Positions 9,112 through 16,768 of a DNA stretch of 64,000 bases are shown here, in pieces (position 1 is the first letter of the stretch; every line of letters starts with the position of its first letter). The position numbers and the translations under genes were made by a program. The DNA is from an uncultured Naasia sp. (GTDB lineage: Bacteria > Actinomycetota > Actinomycetes > Actinomycetales > Microbacteriaceae). The stretch is taken from assembly GCA_913778905.1 (NCBI GenBank), contig CAJYYA010000016.1, positions 1 through 64,000 of the forward strand, read 5' to 3'. Under the pieces are notes generated by a model. That model searched no databases, was not told the origin of the DNA, and saw only the letters and a program-made list of their open reading frames with translations.

Positions 9112-9987
9112 TCAGCCCTTGACGGCGCCGACCATGATTCCCTGCGCGAAGTAGCGCTGAAGCAGTGGGTAGATGACGAGAAGCGGGAGCAGTGCGACGA
9201 ACGAGATCGCCATCCGCACCGACACGGTGGGCACGTTGGAGGTGACCGCCGTCCCCGTGGTGTTGTTCGAGATGGCCTGAACGTCCTGGATCATCCGGTT
9301 GAGGAAGGTTTGGATGCTGAACAGGTTCGGGTCGCTCACGTAGTAGAGACCGTTCGTCCAGTCGTTCCAGTAGCCGAGGGCGATGAAGAGCCCGATGGTC
9401 ACGAGGATCGGTTTGCCCAGGGGGAGGACGAGCTGGAAGTAGATGCGCGCATAGCCCGCTCCGTCCAGCTTCGCCGCCTCGTAGACCTCGGTCGGGATGC
9501 TCACCTGGTAATAGGTGCGCATGAGGATGACGTTGAACGCGTTCACGAGCAGCGATGGCAGGACGTAGGCCAGCAGGGTGTTCCTCACTCCCAGCGACGA
9601 CCACATGATGTACGCCGGGACGAGACCTCCGTTGAACAGGAGGGTGAAGAACACGAGGAAGCTGAGCGTCCGCCGACCGGGGAGCTCAGGTAGCGACAGC
9701 GCGAAGGCCAGCGTCGAGGTGAGGAAGAGCCCCACCGCGGTGCCGACGATCGTTACGATGAACGTCACACCGTAGGCCCGAAACACCGTCTCGCCGTTCT
9801 GCGCGATGAAGGCGTAGGCCTCGAGGCTGAACTCCTGCGGCCAGAACGAGTACCCGTTCCGGAGCAGGGTCGACTCCGAGGTGATCGACGACATGAAGAC
9901 GAGCAGCAGGGGCGCGATCATGGAGACGGTCACGATCAGAAGCGCGACGTGACCTGCGAGCGCATAGGCGCGGGAATGCTTGACCAT
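9112..9987 (-). CDS. Carbohydrate ABC transporter permease, LplC/YtcP type
   Basis: A 291-residue inner-membrane permease with six predicted membrane segments. The EAA loop (YEAAKLDGAGYARIYFQLVLP) contacts the ATPase. The ending GIMVGAVKG is characteristic of the LplC/YtcP branch of sugar permeases. It lies 12 bases after the partner permease and 16 bases before the PHB-depolymerase-like esterase. No ATP-binding subunit is encoded nearby, so a shared MsmK/UgpC-type ATPase elsewhere in the genome is probably used. Confidence 0.92.
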   Translation of the reverse strand: MVKHSRAYALAGHVALLIVTVSMIAPLLLVFMSSITSESTLLRNGYSFWPQEFSLEAYAFIAQNGETVFRAYGVTFIVTIVGTAVGLFLTSTLAFALSLPELPGRRTLSFLVFFTLLFNGGLVPAYIMWSSLGVRNTLLAYVLPSLLVNAFNVILMRTYYQVSIPTEVYEAAKLDGAGYARIYFQLVLPLGKPILVTIGLFIALGYWNDWTNGLYYVSDPNLFSIQTFLNRMIQDVQAISNNTTGTAVTSNVPTVSVRMAISFVALLPLLVIYPLLQRYFAQGIMVGAVKG

Positions 9988-9999
9988 GGGCTGACCGAT

Positions 10000-10983
10000 C
10001 TAGAAGAGGGCGCTCGCGCGCTGGTACTTGCGGACGGCGGCGTTCACCGAGACGACGAGGACGAAACCGATGACCGCCTGGAAGAAGCCGGCCGCGGCCG
10101 ACTGCCCGATCCCCCCGGCGGAGATCAGAGTCCGGTAGACGTAGGTGTCGATCGTCGTGGTCACGTCATAGATCGCTCCGGAGTTCCGGGGCACCTGGTA
10201 GAAGAGCCCGAAGTCCGAATAGAAGATGCGGCCGATGGCCAGGAGGGTCAGCGTGACGATGGTCGGGATGAGGCTCGGCAGATCGATGTGCAGCACCTGC
10301 TTCCACCGATTCGCGCCGTCGAGTGCCGCCGCCTCGTAGAGGGCTCGGTCGATGCTGATGAGCCCCGCCATGAACAGCAGGGTGGAGTAGCCGACCGTCT
10401 TCCAGAGGTTGACGAGGATCAGGATGGCTGGCCAGTACTGGCCCTCGCTGTACCACTGCACCGGGTCGTTCTCGAACACCGAGTTGTTCAGCAGCCCGTT
10501 CTCGTGGCTGAGGAACCCGAACACGACATAGCTGACGATCACCATGGACAGGGTGAACGGAAGCAGGATCGCGCTCTGGTAGAGCTTGCGCCACCGGGTG
10601 CTGGCGACATCGTTGATCAGCACGGCGAGCGCGATCGCGACCGCGGTGGTCACCACGATGAAGGCCAGGTTGTAGAGCAAGGTGTTGCGGAAGATGTCGC
10701 CGGCGGCACCGCTCGCGAACAGGAATCGGAAGTTGTCGAACCCGGCCCACGGGCTGAGGAAGATGCCGTCGTTGATGTTGAGGCGCTTGAAGGCGGCGAT
10801 GATGCCCGCCATCGGGATGTAGTTGTTGACCAGCAGGTAGATCAGGCCGGGCGCCATGAGCAGGTAGACCGGCACGAAGGACCTCCACCTGGCCGGCCGC
10901 TTCTTCTTCTCGACCCGACTGCCGGTGAGGGCCGCGGAATCCACGGCCCCCACCGGGCGACGAGTCGTCACCTCACTGAGCAT
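10000..10983 (-). CDS. Carbohydrate ABC transporter permease, LplB type
   Basis: A 327-residue permease with a cytosolic N-terminal tail of about 35 residues containing the basic patch EKKKRPARW, then about six membrane segments and an EAA loop (YEAAALDGANRWKQVLHIDLP). The typical LplB features YLLMAPGLIYLLVNNYIP and WAGFDNF are present. Its ATG overlaps the last 11 bases of the solute-binding protein gene, so the two are translationally coupled. It pairs with the LplC-type permease that follows. Confidence 0.92.
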   Translation of the reverse strand: MLSEVTTRRPVGAVDSAALTGSRVEKKKRPARWRSFVPVYLLMAPGLIYLLVNNYIPMAGIIAAFKRLNINDGIFLSPWAGFDNFRFLFASGAAGDIFRNTLLYNLAFIVVTTAVAIALAVLINDVASTRWRKLYQSAILLPFTLSMVIVSYVVFGFLSHENGLLNNSVFENDPVQWYSEGQYWPAILILVNLWKTVGYSTLLFMAGLISIDRALYEAAALDGANRWKQVLHIDLPSLIPTIVTLTLLAIGRIFYSDFGLFYQVPRNSGAIYDVTTTIDTYVYRTLISAGGIGQSAAAGFFQAVIGFVLVVSVNAAVRKYQRASALF

Positions 10984-12451
10984 CGAGCCACTCGTCGAGC
11001 TGGCGCTGCTTCTCGTCCATCACGCGCTGCAGACCCGCCGCGTAGAGGGCGTCGTTGAACTCCTTGATACCCGTCTCGGGGTCGAGCACCCCGAACGCCA
11101 CCTGCTTCTTGTACTGCTCGTTGACGGCGTTGATCTGCGCGATCTCCGCCGACACGCTCGTGGGGTCGAACAGGAAGCCGTAGGCCTTGGAGGGCTTCGC
11201 CTCGGCATTGGCCTCGTCGTAGATCTCTCCGAGATTGGCGGGGTTGCCCTCCCAGACGTGACCGGCGAACTGGTTGGGCGAGATGAAGACCGCGCCGTTG
11301 TGGTAGCCGACTTCCCCCGGCCCCTTGCCCTCGGGGTAGGCCGCGACGCCGGGCTCGCTCTCGACCCAGTCGCTTCCCTCGACGCCCCAGTTGAGCAGGT
11401 CGTTGAACTCGCCGCTCGTGTACGCCCAGTTGAGGAATTGGAAGGCCTTGCTCTTGTCCTTCGCGGCGTTCGCGACGCTGAGGAGGGCGGCCGAGACCGT
11501 GCTGGTGCTCTTGGGACCGTATCCGGAGACCGGGATGATCTCGACGTCGTATCCGGTCAGCGATTTGACCGATGCCGCCCCCGTGGGGTTCGAGAAGGTG
11601 ATGTAGGAGAAGAGGTTGCCCGCCTTCATCTTGATGTGCGCCTCGTCGGTGTTGGTCGCGACGTCCTGCGAGGTGTAGCCCTTGGTGTACCAGTCGCGGT
11701 TGATCTCGGCGAACTCCCGATAGAGATCGGACTCGAACCAGTTGGTGACCTCGGTGGTCTGGCCCTTGTCCTCGAGCACTCCGTATCCCGAGTCGCCGAG
11801 CGGGTCGACGTAGGAGAAGATCTGCATGCCCATCGAGAATGTTCCGTCGTAGGCCGTCATCTCGGGGTGCGCGGCCTTGACCTTGCCGAACATCTCGGTC
11901 ACCTTGTCGTAGCCCGAGGGGTCCTCGGCAGTGATGTCGAAGTCGTCGACGCTGTAGCCGAGCTCGTCGAAGATGTCCTTCCTCACGATGAGGGCGCTGG
12001 GGCTCGAGTACTCCTTGCGGGTCGGGAAGCCGATCTGGAAGTCCCCGACGGTTCCGACATCGGCGTCTTCACCGAGCAGAGCCCGGATGTCCTTCGTCTC
12101 GTCCTGGTAGTCGGCCGCGTTCACGATGTACTGCGAGTTGATGAACGTTCCGAAGTCCTGCTGGAAGACGTAGGTGATGTCGAGGGGGTCTCCCGAGGAC
12201 ATCATCAACGGCAGCTTGGAGAAGTAGTCGGCGAACGAGATCGGGATGAGGTTGACGGTCATGTTGAGCTCCTTCATGGTGAGCTCGTTCATCGCCTGCT
12301 TCAGCTCCTCGGTGGGCGCCCCGGCGATGCTGAGGTAGCCGAAGTTGACCTCGTAGGGCTTCGAGTCGTCTGCCGCCGGTGCGGAGCAGGCGGTGAGCGC
12401 GAGAGCCGATGCGGCCATCACGGCGAGAGCCGCTGTGCGAATGGATTTCAT
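10973..12451 (-). CDS. ABC transporter solute-binding lipoprotein, LplA/DUF3502-like
   Basis: A 492-residue extracellular sugar-binding lipoprotein. The first 22 residues form a lipoprotein signal peptide with lipobox LTAC. The mature part has the family-1 binding-protein pattern (MMSSGDPLDI, followed by a long two-lobed fold) and its length fits the large binding proteins that partner LplB/LplC permeases. It follows the first esterase by 45 bases and is the first transporter gene of the unit. Ligands in this family are usually complex or modified saccharides; here I infer an acylated glucoside from the surrounding esterases. Confidence 0.88.
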   Translation of the reverse strand: MKSIRTAALAVMAASALALTACSAPAADDSKPYEVNFGYLSIAGAPTEELKQAMNELTMKELNMTVNLIPISFADYFSKLPLMMSSGDPLDITYVFQQDFGTFINSQYIVNAADYQDETKDIRALLGEDADVGTVGDFQIGFPTRKEYSSPSALIVRKDIFDELGYSVDDFDITAEDPSGYDKVTEMFGKVKAAHPEMTAYDGTFSMGMQIFSYVDPLGDSGYGVLEDKGQTTEVTNWFESDLYREFAEINRDWYTKGYTSQDVATNTDEAHIKMKAGNLFSYITFSNPTGAASVKSLTGYDVEIIPVSGYGPKSTSTVSAALLSVANAAKDKSKAFQFLNWAYTSGEFNDLLNWGVEGSDWVESEPGVAAYPEGKGPGEVGYHNGAVFISPNQFAGHVWEGNPANLGEIYDEANAEAKPSKAYGFLFDPTSVSAEIAQINAVNEQYKKQVAFGVLDPETGIKEFNDALYAAGLQRVMDEKQRQLDEWLDAQ

Positions 12452-12496
12452 CTGTGTCCTTCTTCTTCGAAAGTGACTGCGGTGGTGGGTGGAGGG

Positions 12497-13336
12497 TCAG
12501 AACGGGTTCGAGGGGTTGTCCTCGAGCCCGAAGAAGTCGAGCGCGCGCTGGATCGCGAGATCCCAGAAGCGCCATTCGTGCCGATAACCGTCGGGAATCC
12601 AGAACTCGGCGTCGAGGCCGATCTTCTCCGCGTGCTCGCGGAAGAGACGGAGGTTGTCGACGATCGCGTCGTCGTCCGCCCCGCAGGCGAAGAACAAGCG
12701 GGGGAGCTCGCCGGTCGCGGCCTTGGCTGTGAGGATGCGCCAGACGTTCTCCTCGGAGTCGAGGAACGCGTCGCGACCGCCGGCGTTCGCAACCATGCCG
12801 CGGGTGCGCTCGATGAAGTAGCCCTCGCCGGTCGCCAGGGCTTCTTCGGTGACGACGCGGTCCATCTCGACCGGGGCTGCGGACAGCACGGCTGCGGCGG
12901 CGAACAGTTCGGGCCGACTCGCCGCGAACTTGATCGTGCCGCGTCCTCCCATCGAGAGGCCGGCGATGAAGTTGTCCTCGCGCTTCGATGAGACCGGAAG
13001 CCATCCCTGCACCAAAGGCATGAGCTCCTCGGTCAGGTAGTCGTACATATCGAAGCCGAGCGAGAAGGTCGGCCAGTTGGAGTAATTGCTGTTGAGCGCG
13101 CTCGGCATCACGACCGCGATGCCCTTCTCCGCTGCATAAAGGTCGATGTTCGTGCGGCGCAGCCAGTCCATGTGATCGCCGAAGGTTCCGTGAAGGAGCC
13201 AGAGGACCTTGTACGCGCGCGGGGCGCGGTAGAAGGCCGCGGGTTCCTCATCGCGGGGACGATCCGGGAGCAGAACGGTGACGCTGTGGCTGCCGGCGAG
13301 ATAGCGGCTCTCGAACGTCCAGGTGAGAACTGACAT
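12497..13336 (-). CDS. CE1/tributyrin-esterase-like hydrolase (EstA family)
   Basis: A 279-residue esterase. ATG 13336 is preferred because GAGGGAG lies just before it; an in-frame ATG at 13384 would cover an operator. Features: LLHGTFGD (48-54) and nucleophile Ser128 in GLSMGG, with the histidine probably in YRHEW near the C-terminus. This is the putative-esterase (feruloyl/acetyl/S-formylglutathione-like) family. There is no signal peptide. It is the first gene of the minus-strand arm of the locus and sits behind a well-formed promoter with operator half-sites. Confidence 0.85.
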   Translation of the reverse strand: MSVLTWTFESRYLAGSHSVTVLLPDRPRDEEPAAFYRAPRAYKVLWLLHGTFGDHMDWLRRTNIDLYAAEKGIAVVMPSALNSNYSNWPTFSLGFDMYDYLTEELMPLVQGWLPVSSKREDNFIAGLSMGGRGTIKFAASRPELFAAAAVLSAAPVEMDRVVTEEALATGEGYFIERTRGMVANAGGRDAFLDSEENVWRILTAKAATGELPRLFFACGADDDAIVDNLRLFREHAEKIGLDAEFWIPDGYRHEWRFWDLAIQRALDFFGLEDNPSNPF

Positions 13337-13354
13337 ATCGACTCCCTCGTCGAA

Positions 13355-13426
13355 CGCTAAACGGTTCACCCGATTGCTAAACATCGGTGGTTTCGGATGC
13401 TAGCCACATGGCGAGAAGCTTGTCAA
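13355..13426 (-). promoter_or_regulatory. Promoter and two operator half-sites for the esterase-importer operon
   Basis: On the minus strand TTGACA (13426-13421) and TAGCAT (13402-13397) are spaced by 18 bases, a near-consensus promoter. Just downstream of the expected transcription start lie two copies of the half-site GTTTAGC (minus strand), read on the plus strand as GCTAAAC at 13376-13382 and 13356-13362. The same GCTAAA core forms the perfect palindrome at 13530-13544. Binding by the divergently encoded LacI protein is inferred. Confidence 0.65.
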
Positions 13427-13529
13427 CGGGCATCTCGATAAACCCCGACCTACGTCTAATTGCCTGCGATTACTGACAACCAGGCCTCTCCCCGGTGGAT
13501 TAGCGAGTCATCTGACTCCATCTACCAGC

Positions 13530-13581
13530 TGCTAAAATTTAGCAAAAGGACGCTTGACTAAACACACTTTGGCGCTAAAGT
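13530..13581 (+). promoter_or_regulatory. LacI-type operator and promoter of the regulator arm
   Basis: TGCTAAAATTTAGCA (13530-13544) is a perfect inverted repeat about one central base. Ten bases on is a promoter: TTGACT (13554-13559), a 16-base spacer, then TAAAGT (13576-13581). Further GCTAAA/ACTAAA half-sites overlap the promoter (13558 and 13574). This suggests autoregulation plus control of the opposite arm. Confidence 0.65.
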
Positions 13582-13621
13582 CCTCTGTATCCGCATCACG
13601 TCAGCACGAGGAGGTCGCTCA

Positions 13622-14647
13622 GTGGGGAGAACCGGCGTCAGCCTCTCCGAAGTCGCCCGGCAGTCCGGCGTCTCGACGACCACCGCCTCGATGGTGCTCA
13701 GCAACCGGTGGCGTGAGTTCCGCATCGCTCCCACCACACGCGACGCCGTGCTCGCGGTGGCCGATGAGCTGGGCTACACCCCGCGTCGAGTGACACGGGC
13801 ACGTCAGGCGGACCGATCCCGACTCTGGGCCCTCTTCGCCCCCAGCGACTTCGACCTCGGCCCCACCAGCGAGTTCTACCGGGGGGTGAACGCGTTCGTC
13901 CAGGAGAACGCGCTCGACATCGAGACGATCGTCTTCCCCTTCACGCGTGGGTGCCTCCACGAGAAGGCTGAATGGATCGACGGCGGATTCGCCGCCGGCG
14001 CCATCATGCTCGGCCTCGGCGAAGAAGATGTGGCCTTTCTCGAGGGACGCAAGATCGACATCCCGATCGTGCTCATCAACCGCGTGGCCAAGAACTGGCC
14101 GTCGGTGATGACGGACGACTACGCCGTGGGGAACATGGTCGCGCAGCACTTCGCCCGTCGAGGTCTGACTCGTGCGGCCATGGTCATCCCCTCACTGTCG
14201 ACTCGCTCCCAGAGTCTGCGCATCGTCGGGTTCGAGGACAACGCGCGCACATTCGCCGCTCTCGTCGACGGCTCGGTCCCTCAGGCCAAGGGGTCCAACG
14301 ACATCGACGGGGGACGCGCGGCGGTGGAGCAGCTCGTCCCGTTGCTCGCACCATCCACCGGTGTCTTCGTCCTCAATGACGGCATGATCGGCGGAGTCAT
14401 GCACGCTCTGCAGGACGCCGGGTGGGCGGTGCCCGATGACATCGAGGTGGTGTCCTACGGCAACAGCACCGTCAATTCCCTCCTCCGCCCGTCCGTCACC
14501 AGCGTGGTCACGCCCATCACCGAGATGGCGCGCGACGCCGCGCGTGCCCTCCGCGACGCGGAGCCGTCGGAAGGCCGCGGGACTGCAACGACCCTCGTCG
14601 ACGTCAATCTCGCGCTCCGCGAAAGTTCCCCCGCCCCGAAGGTCTGA
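13622..14647 (+). CDS. LacI-family transcriptional regulator
   Basis: A 341-residue repressor. It starts at GTG 13622, seven bases after CGAGGAGG. Residues about 6-50 form the LacI helix-turn-helix (SLSEVARQSGVSTTTASMVL); the usual hinge follows and the rest is a periplasmic-binding-protein-like effector domain with the dimerisation features of LacI/GalR proteins. It stands at the centre of a divergent locus whose intergenic region carries GCTAAA inverted repeats, so it very likely controls both arms. The effector is probably a sugar or glycoside liberated by the locus. Confidence 0.9.
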   Translation: MGRTGVSLSEVARQSGVSTTTASMVLSNRWREFRIAPTTRDAVLAVADELGYTPRRVTRARQADRSRLWALFAPSDFDLGPTSEFYRGVNAFVQENALDIETIVFPFTRGCLHEKAEWIDGGFAAGAIMLGLGEEDVAFLEGRKIDIPIVLINRVAKNWPSVMTDDYAVGNMVAQHFARRGLTRAAMVIPSLSTRSQSLRIVGFEDNARTFAALVDGSVPQAKGSNDIDGGRAAVEQLVPLLAPSTGVFVLNDGMIGGVMHALQDAGWAVPDDIEVVSYGNSTVNSLLRPSVTSVVTPITEMARDAARALRDAEPSEGRGTATTLVDVNLALRESSPAPKV

Positions 14648-14744
14648 CGTCCTCATTCCCTCCCGCTCCCGGCGTCGCCCTCGACGTCGGGTCCCTCACC
14701 CCTGCCCTGCGCGCTTCGACGCACCCTCGACCATAAGGACCGAC

Positions 14745-15986
14745 ATGACAAGACGCGACGCCCGCAAGGGCGGGGAAGGCATCTGGTCCTCCGCCTTCCT
14801 GGCGATCTTCGGACTCAACTTCGTGTTGAACGTGTCCCAGTTCATGGTCAACGCGCTCGTCCCGAAGCTCACCGACTCCTTCGGGGCTTCGGCGACGACG
14901 GTCGGGCTCGTCACCGGCCTCTTCGCGGCGACCGCCCTCATGATGCGACCCTTCGTGGGCGTCGCCACGACGCGGGTCTCCCACAGCGTGCTCCTCTCCG
15001 GCACCGCGGTCGTGCTGCTCGTCGCGTTCGGCTGCTACGCCTTCGCCGGCGATGTGACCGTGGTCGTCATCGGTCGCCTGCTTCAGGGATTCGGCATGGG
15101 CATGCTGGCCCCCGTGACCTTGGCCATGGCCAGCAACGCGCTTCCCGAGAAGCGCATGGCGTCGGGAATCGGCATCTTCTCACTCGGCCAAGCCATCGGG
15201 ATGGCGATCGGTCCCTCCGTCGGCCTGTGGCTGCAGGACACCCTCGGCTACGGCGCGACGTTCGCGATCAGCGCGGCGGCGATGGGGTTCGTCGCAGCAC
15301 TCGCCCCCTTCGTCCACTCGGAACGCCCTCACCCCGCGGCCGAACGGGTTCGGGGGTGGCGTTCGTTCGTGGCCCCCGAGGCCATCGCCCCCGCCGCCGT
15401 GATCTTCTTCCTCGGTGGCGCCTATTCGGTCGTCAACTCGTTCGTCATCCTCTACGGCGAAGCGGTCGGGGTGGAGAGCATCGGGCTCTTCTTCACGGCG
15501 TACGCACTCGCACTCCTCGTGTCCCGTCCCATCGCAGGACCGATCGCCGACCGCTTCGGACTCACCGCCGTCATCGTGCCCGGCGCAATCGTCTACGGCG
15601 TCGCCTTCTTCCTGCTCAGCACCGCGAGAACGCTTCCGGATTTCCTGATCGCCGGAGCGGTCTCCGCTTTCGGCTACGGGATCTGCCAGCCGGCGGTCCA
15701 GGCGTTGTCCCTTCTCGCCGTCGGGCGTGACAGACGCGGTATTGCGAGTAACACCAACTACATGGGCCTGGACCTGTCCTACCTGATCCTGCCCATCGCG
15801 GCTGGCGCCCTCGTCTCATCGGCGCATACATCCGGGGCGGCGGACGCCGAGGCCTACTCGATGATGTTCCGTCTCATGATCATCCCGGTGGCTCTCGGAC
15901 TCGTGACCTTCGTCGTCTTCGCCCGCCCCGCGCGCCGCGAACGCGACGACCTCACCCCCGGCGAACTGCGACCGGCCGACTCATGA
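14745..15986 (+). CDS. MFS transporter
   Basis: A 413-residue major facilitator with about 12 membrane helices. ATG 14745 is preceded by AAGGA; a longer upstream frame overlaps the regulator gene and is not membrane-like. RLLQGFGMGMLAPVTLAMAS resembles motif B, and RPIAGPIADRFG is a motif-A-like loop in the second half. The stop overlaps the start of the next hydrolase (ATGA). It may import a smaller substrate or export a by-product such as a released carboxylic acid; the direction cannot be read from the sequence. Confidence 0.85.
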   Translation: MTRRDARKGGEGIWSSAFLAIFGLNFVLNVSQFMVNALVPKLTDSFGASATTVGLVTGLFAATALMMRPFVGVATTRVSHSVLLSGTAVVLLVAFGCYAFAGDVTVVVIGRLLQGFGMGMLAPVTLAMASNALPEKRMASGIGIFSLGQAIGMAIGPSVGLWLQDTLGYGATFAISAAAMGFVAALAPFVHSERPHPAAERVRGWRSFVAPEAIAPAAVIFFLGGAYSVVNSFVILYGEAVGVESIGLFFTAYALALLVSRPIAGPIADRFGLTAVIVPGAIVYGVAFFLLSTARTLPDFLIAGAVSAFGYGICQPAVQALSLLAVGRDRRGIASNTNYMGLDLSYLILPIAAGALVSSAHTSGAADAEAYSMMFRLMIIPVALGLVTFVVFARPARRERDDLTPGELRPADS

Positions 15987-16768
15987 CCGCAGCCGCCCCC
16001 GTGCACGGTTTCGAGGACGCGAGCGTCCCCGGCCTTCGGCTCCGCCTTCGGCCGGCACCGTCGGCTGGCGCACCGGTCATCGTCTTCCTTCACGGTGGGG
16101 CGGAGGCCGGCACCGACAACGTCGCGCAGCTGACCGGGACTTTCGGGGTCCTGGAACTGGCCCGACGCTTTCCGGACCACCTCGTGCTCGCCCCACAGGC
16201 ACCGCCGTCGACTGCGCCCCTCATGTCCCCCGGCGCCCCCTTCTCGACGCGCATCCTCGACCCGGATTCGGGATGGAATCGCGAGGTCCTGGGCCGAGTC
16301 GTCACCGTCCTCGACGGCCTCGTCGCCTCGGGTGACGTCGATCCGACGCGCATCCGACTCACGGGCGTCTCCATGGGAGGCGCGGGCGTCATACGACTAC
16401 TGGACGTCGCACCCGACATGTTCGCGGGCGCCGCCCCTGTCTGCCCGACCATGACGCCGGAGACCTTCGAGCTCCTTCGCGGCCACCGCCGACAACGTCT
16501 GTGGCTCTCCACCGGGTACGTCGATCACACTCCGGATCGTCACAAGTGGATCACCGATGCCGTCCTCGAACTCGTTCGCACGGGGGCCACGGACGTCCAC
16601 CTCACCCTCTTCTCGCCGGAGCAGTTCGCCGAGGTCGGGATCCCCTCTTCTCCGGGCCTGGCCTTCGACGACCTGCTCCGCGAGAACCATTCCGCCTGGG
16701 AGCTCACCTACCGAGGGTCCGAGGGGATCCTCGACTGGCTCACGACCCGACGAAAGGACCCGCGATGA
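15983..16768 (+). CDS. Alpha/beta hydrolase (CE1/PHB-depolymerase-like esterase)
   Basis: A 261-residue serine hydrolase with oxyanion segment FLHGGAEAG (35-43) and nucleophile Ser130 in GVSMGG; a histidine near position 247 (RENHSAWE) could complete the triad. It has no signal peptide. It overlaps the MFS gene before it and the GH13 gene after it by ATGA junctions, so the three are made together. It is the fifth esterase of the locus and the only one in the plus-strand arm. The family includes feruloyl, acetyl and polyester esterases; the substrate is not known. Confidence 0.8.
   Translation: MTAAAPVHGFEDASVPGLRLRLRPAPSAGAPVIVFLHGGAEAGTDNVAQLTGTFGVLELARRFPDHLVLAPQAPPSTAPLMSPGAPFSTRILDPDSGWNREVLGRVVTVLDGLVASGDVDPTRIRLTGVSMGGAGVIRLLDVAPDMFAGAAPVCPTMTPETFELLRGHRRQRLWLSTGYVDHTPDRHKWITDAVLELVRTGATDVHLTLFSPEQFAEVGIPSSPGLAFDDLLRENHSAWELTYRGSEGILDWLTTRRKDPR

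Noticed and set aside
16501-16764. Longer N-terminus for the GH13_18 enzyme
   Set aside because: The upstream frame overlaps the esterase gene and reads as a basic shadow; ATG 16765 has a good ribosome-binding site and gives the normal family length.
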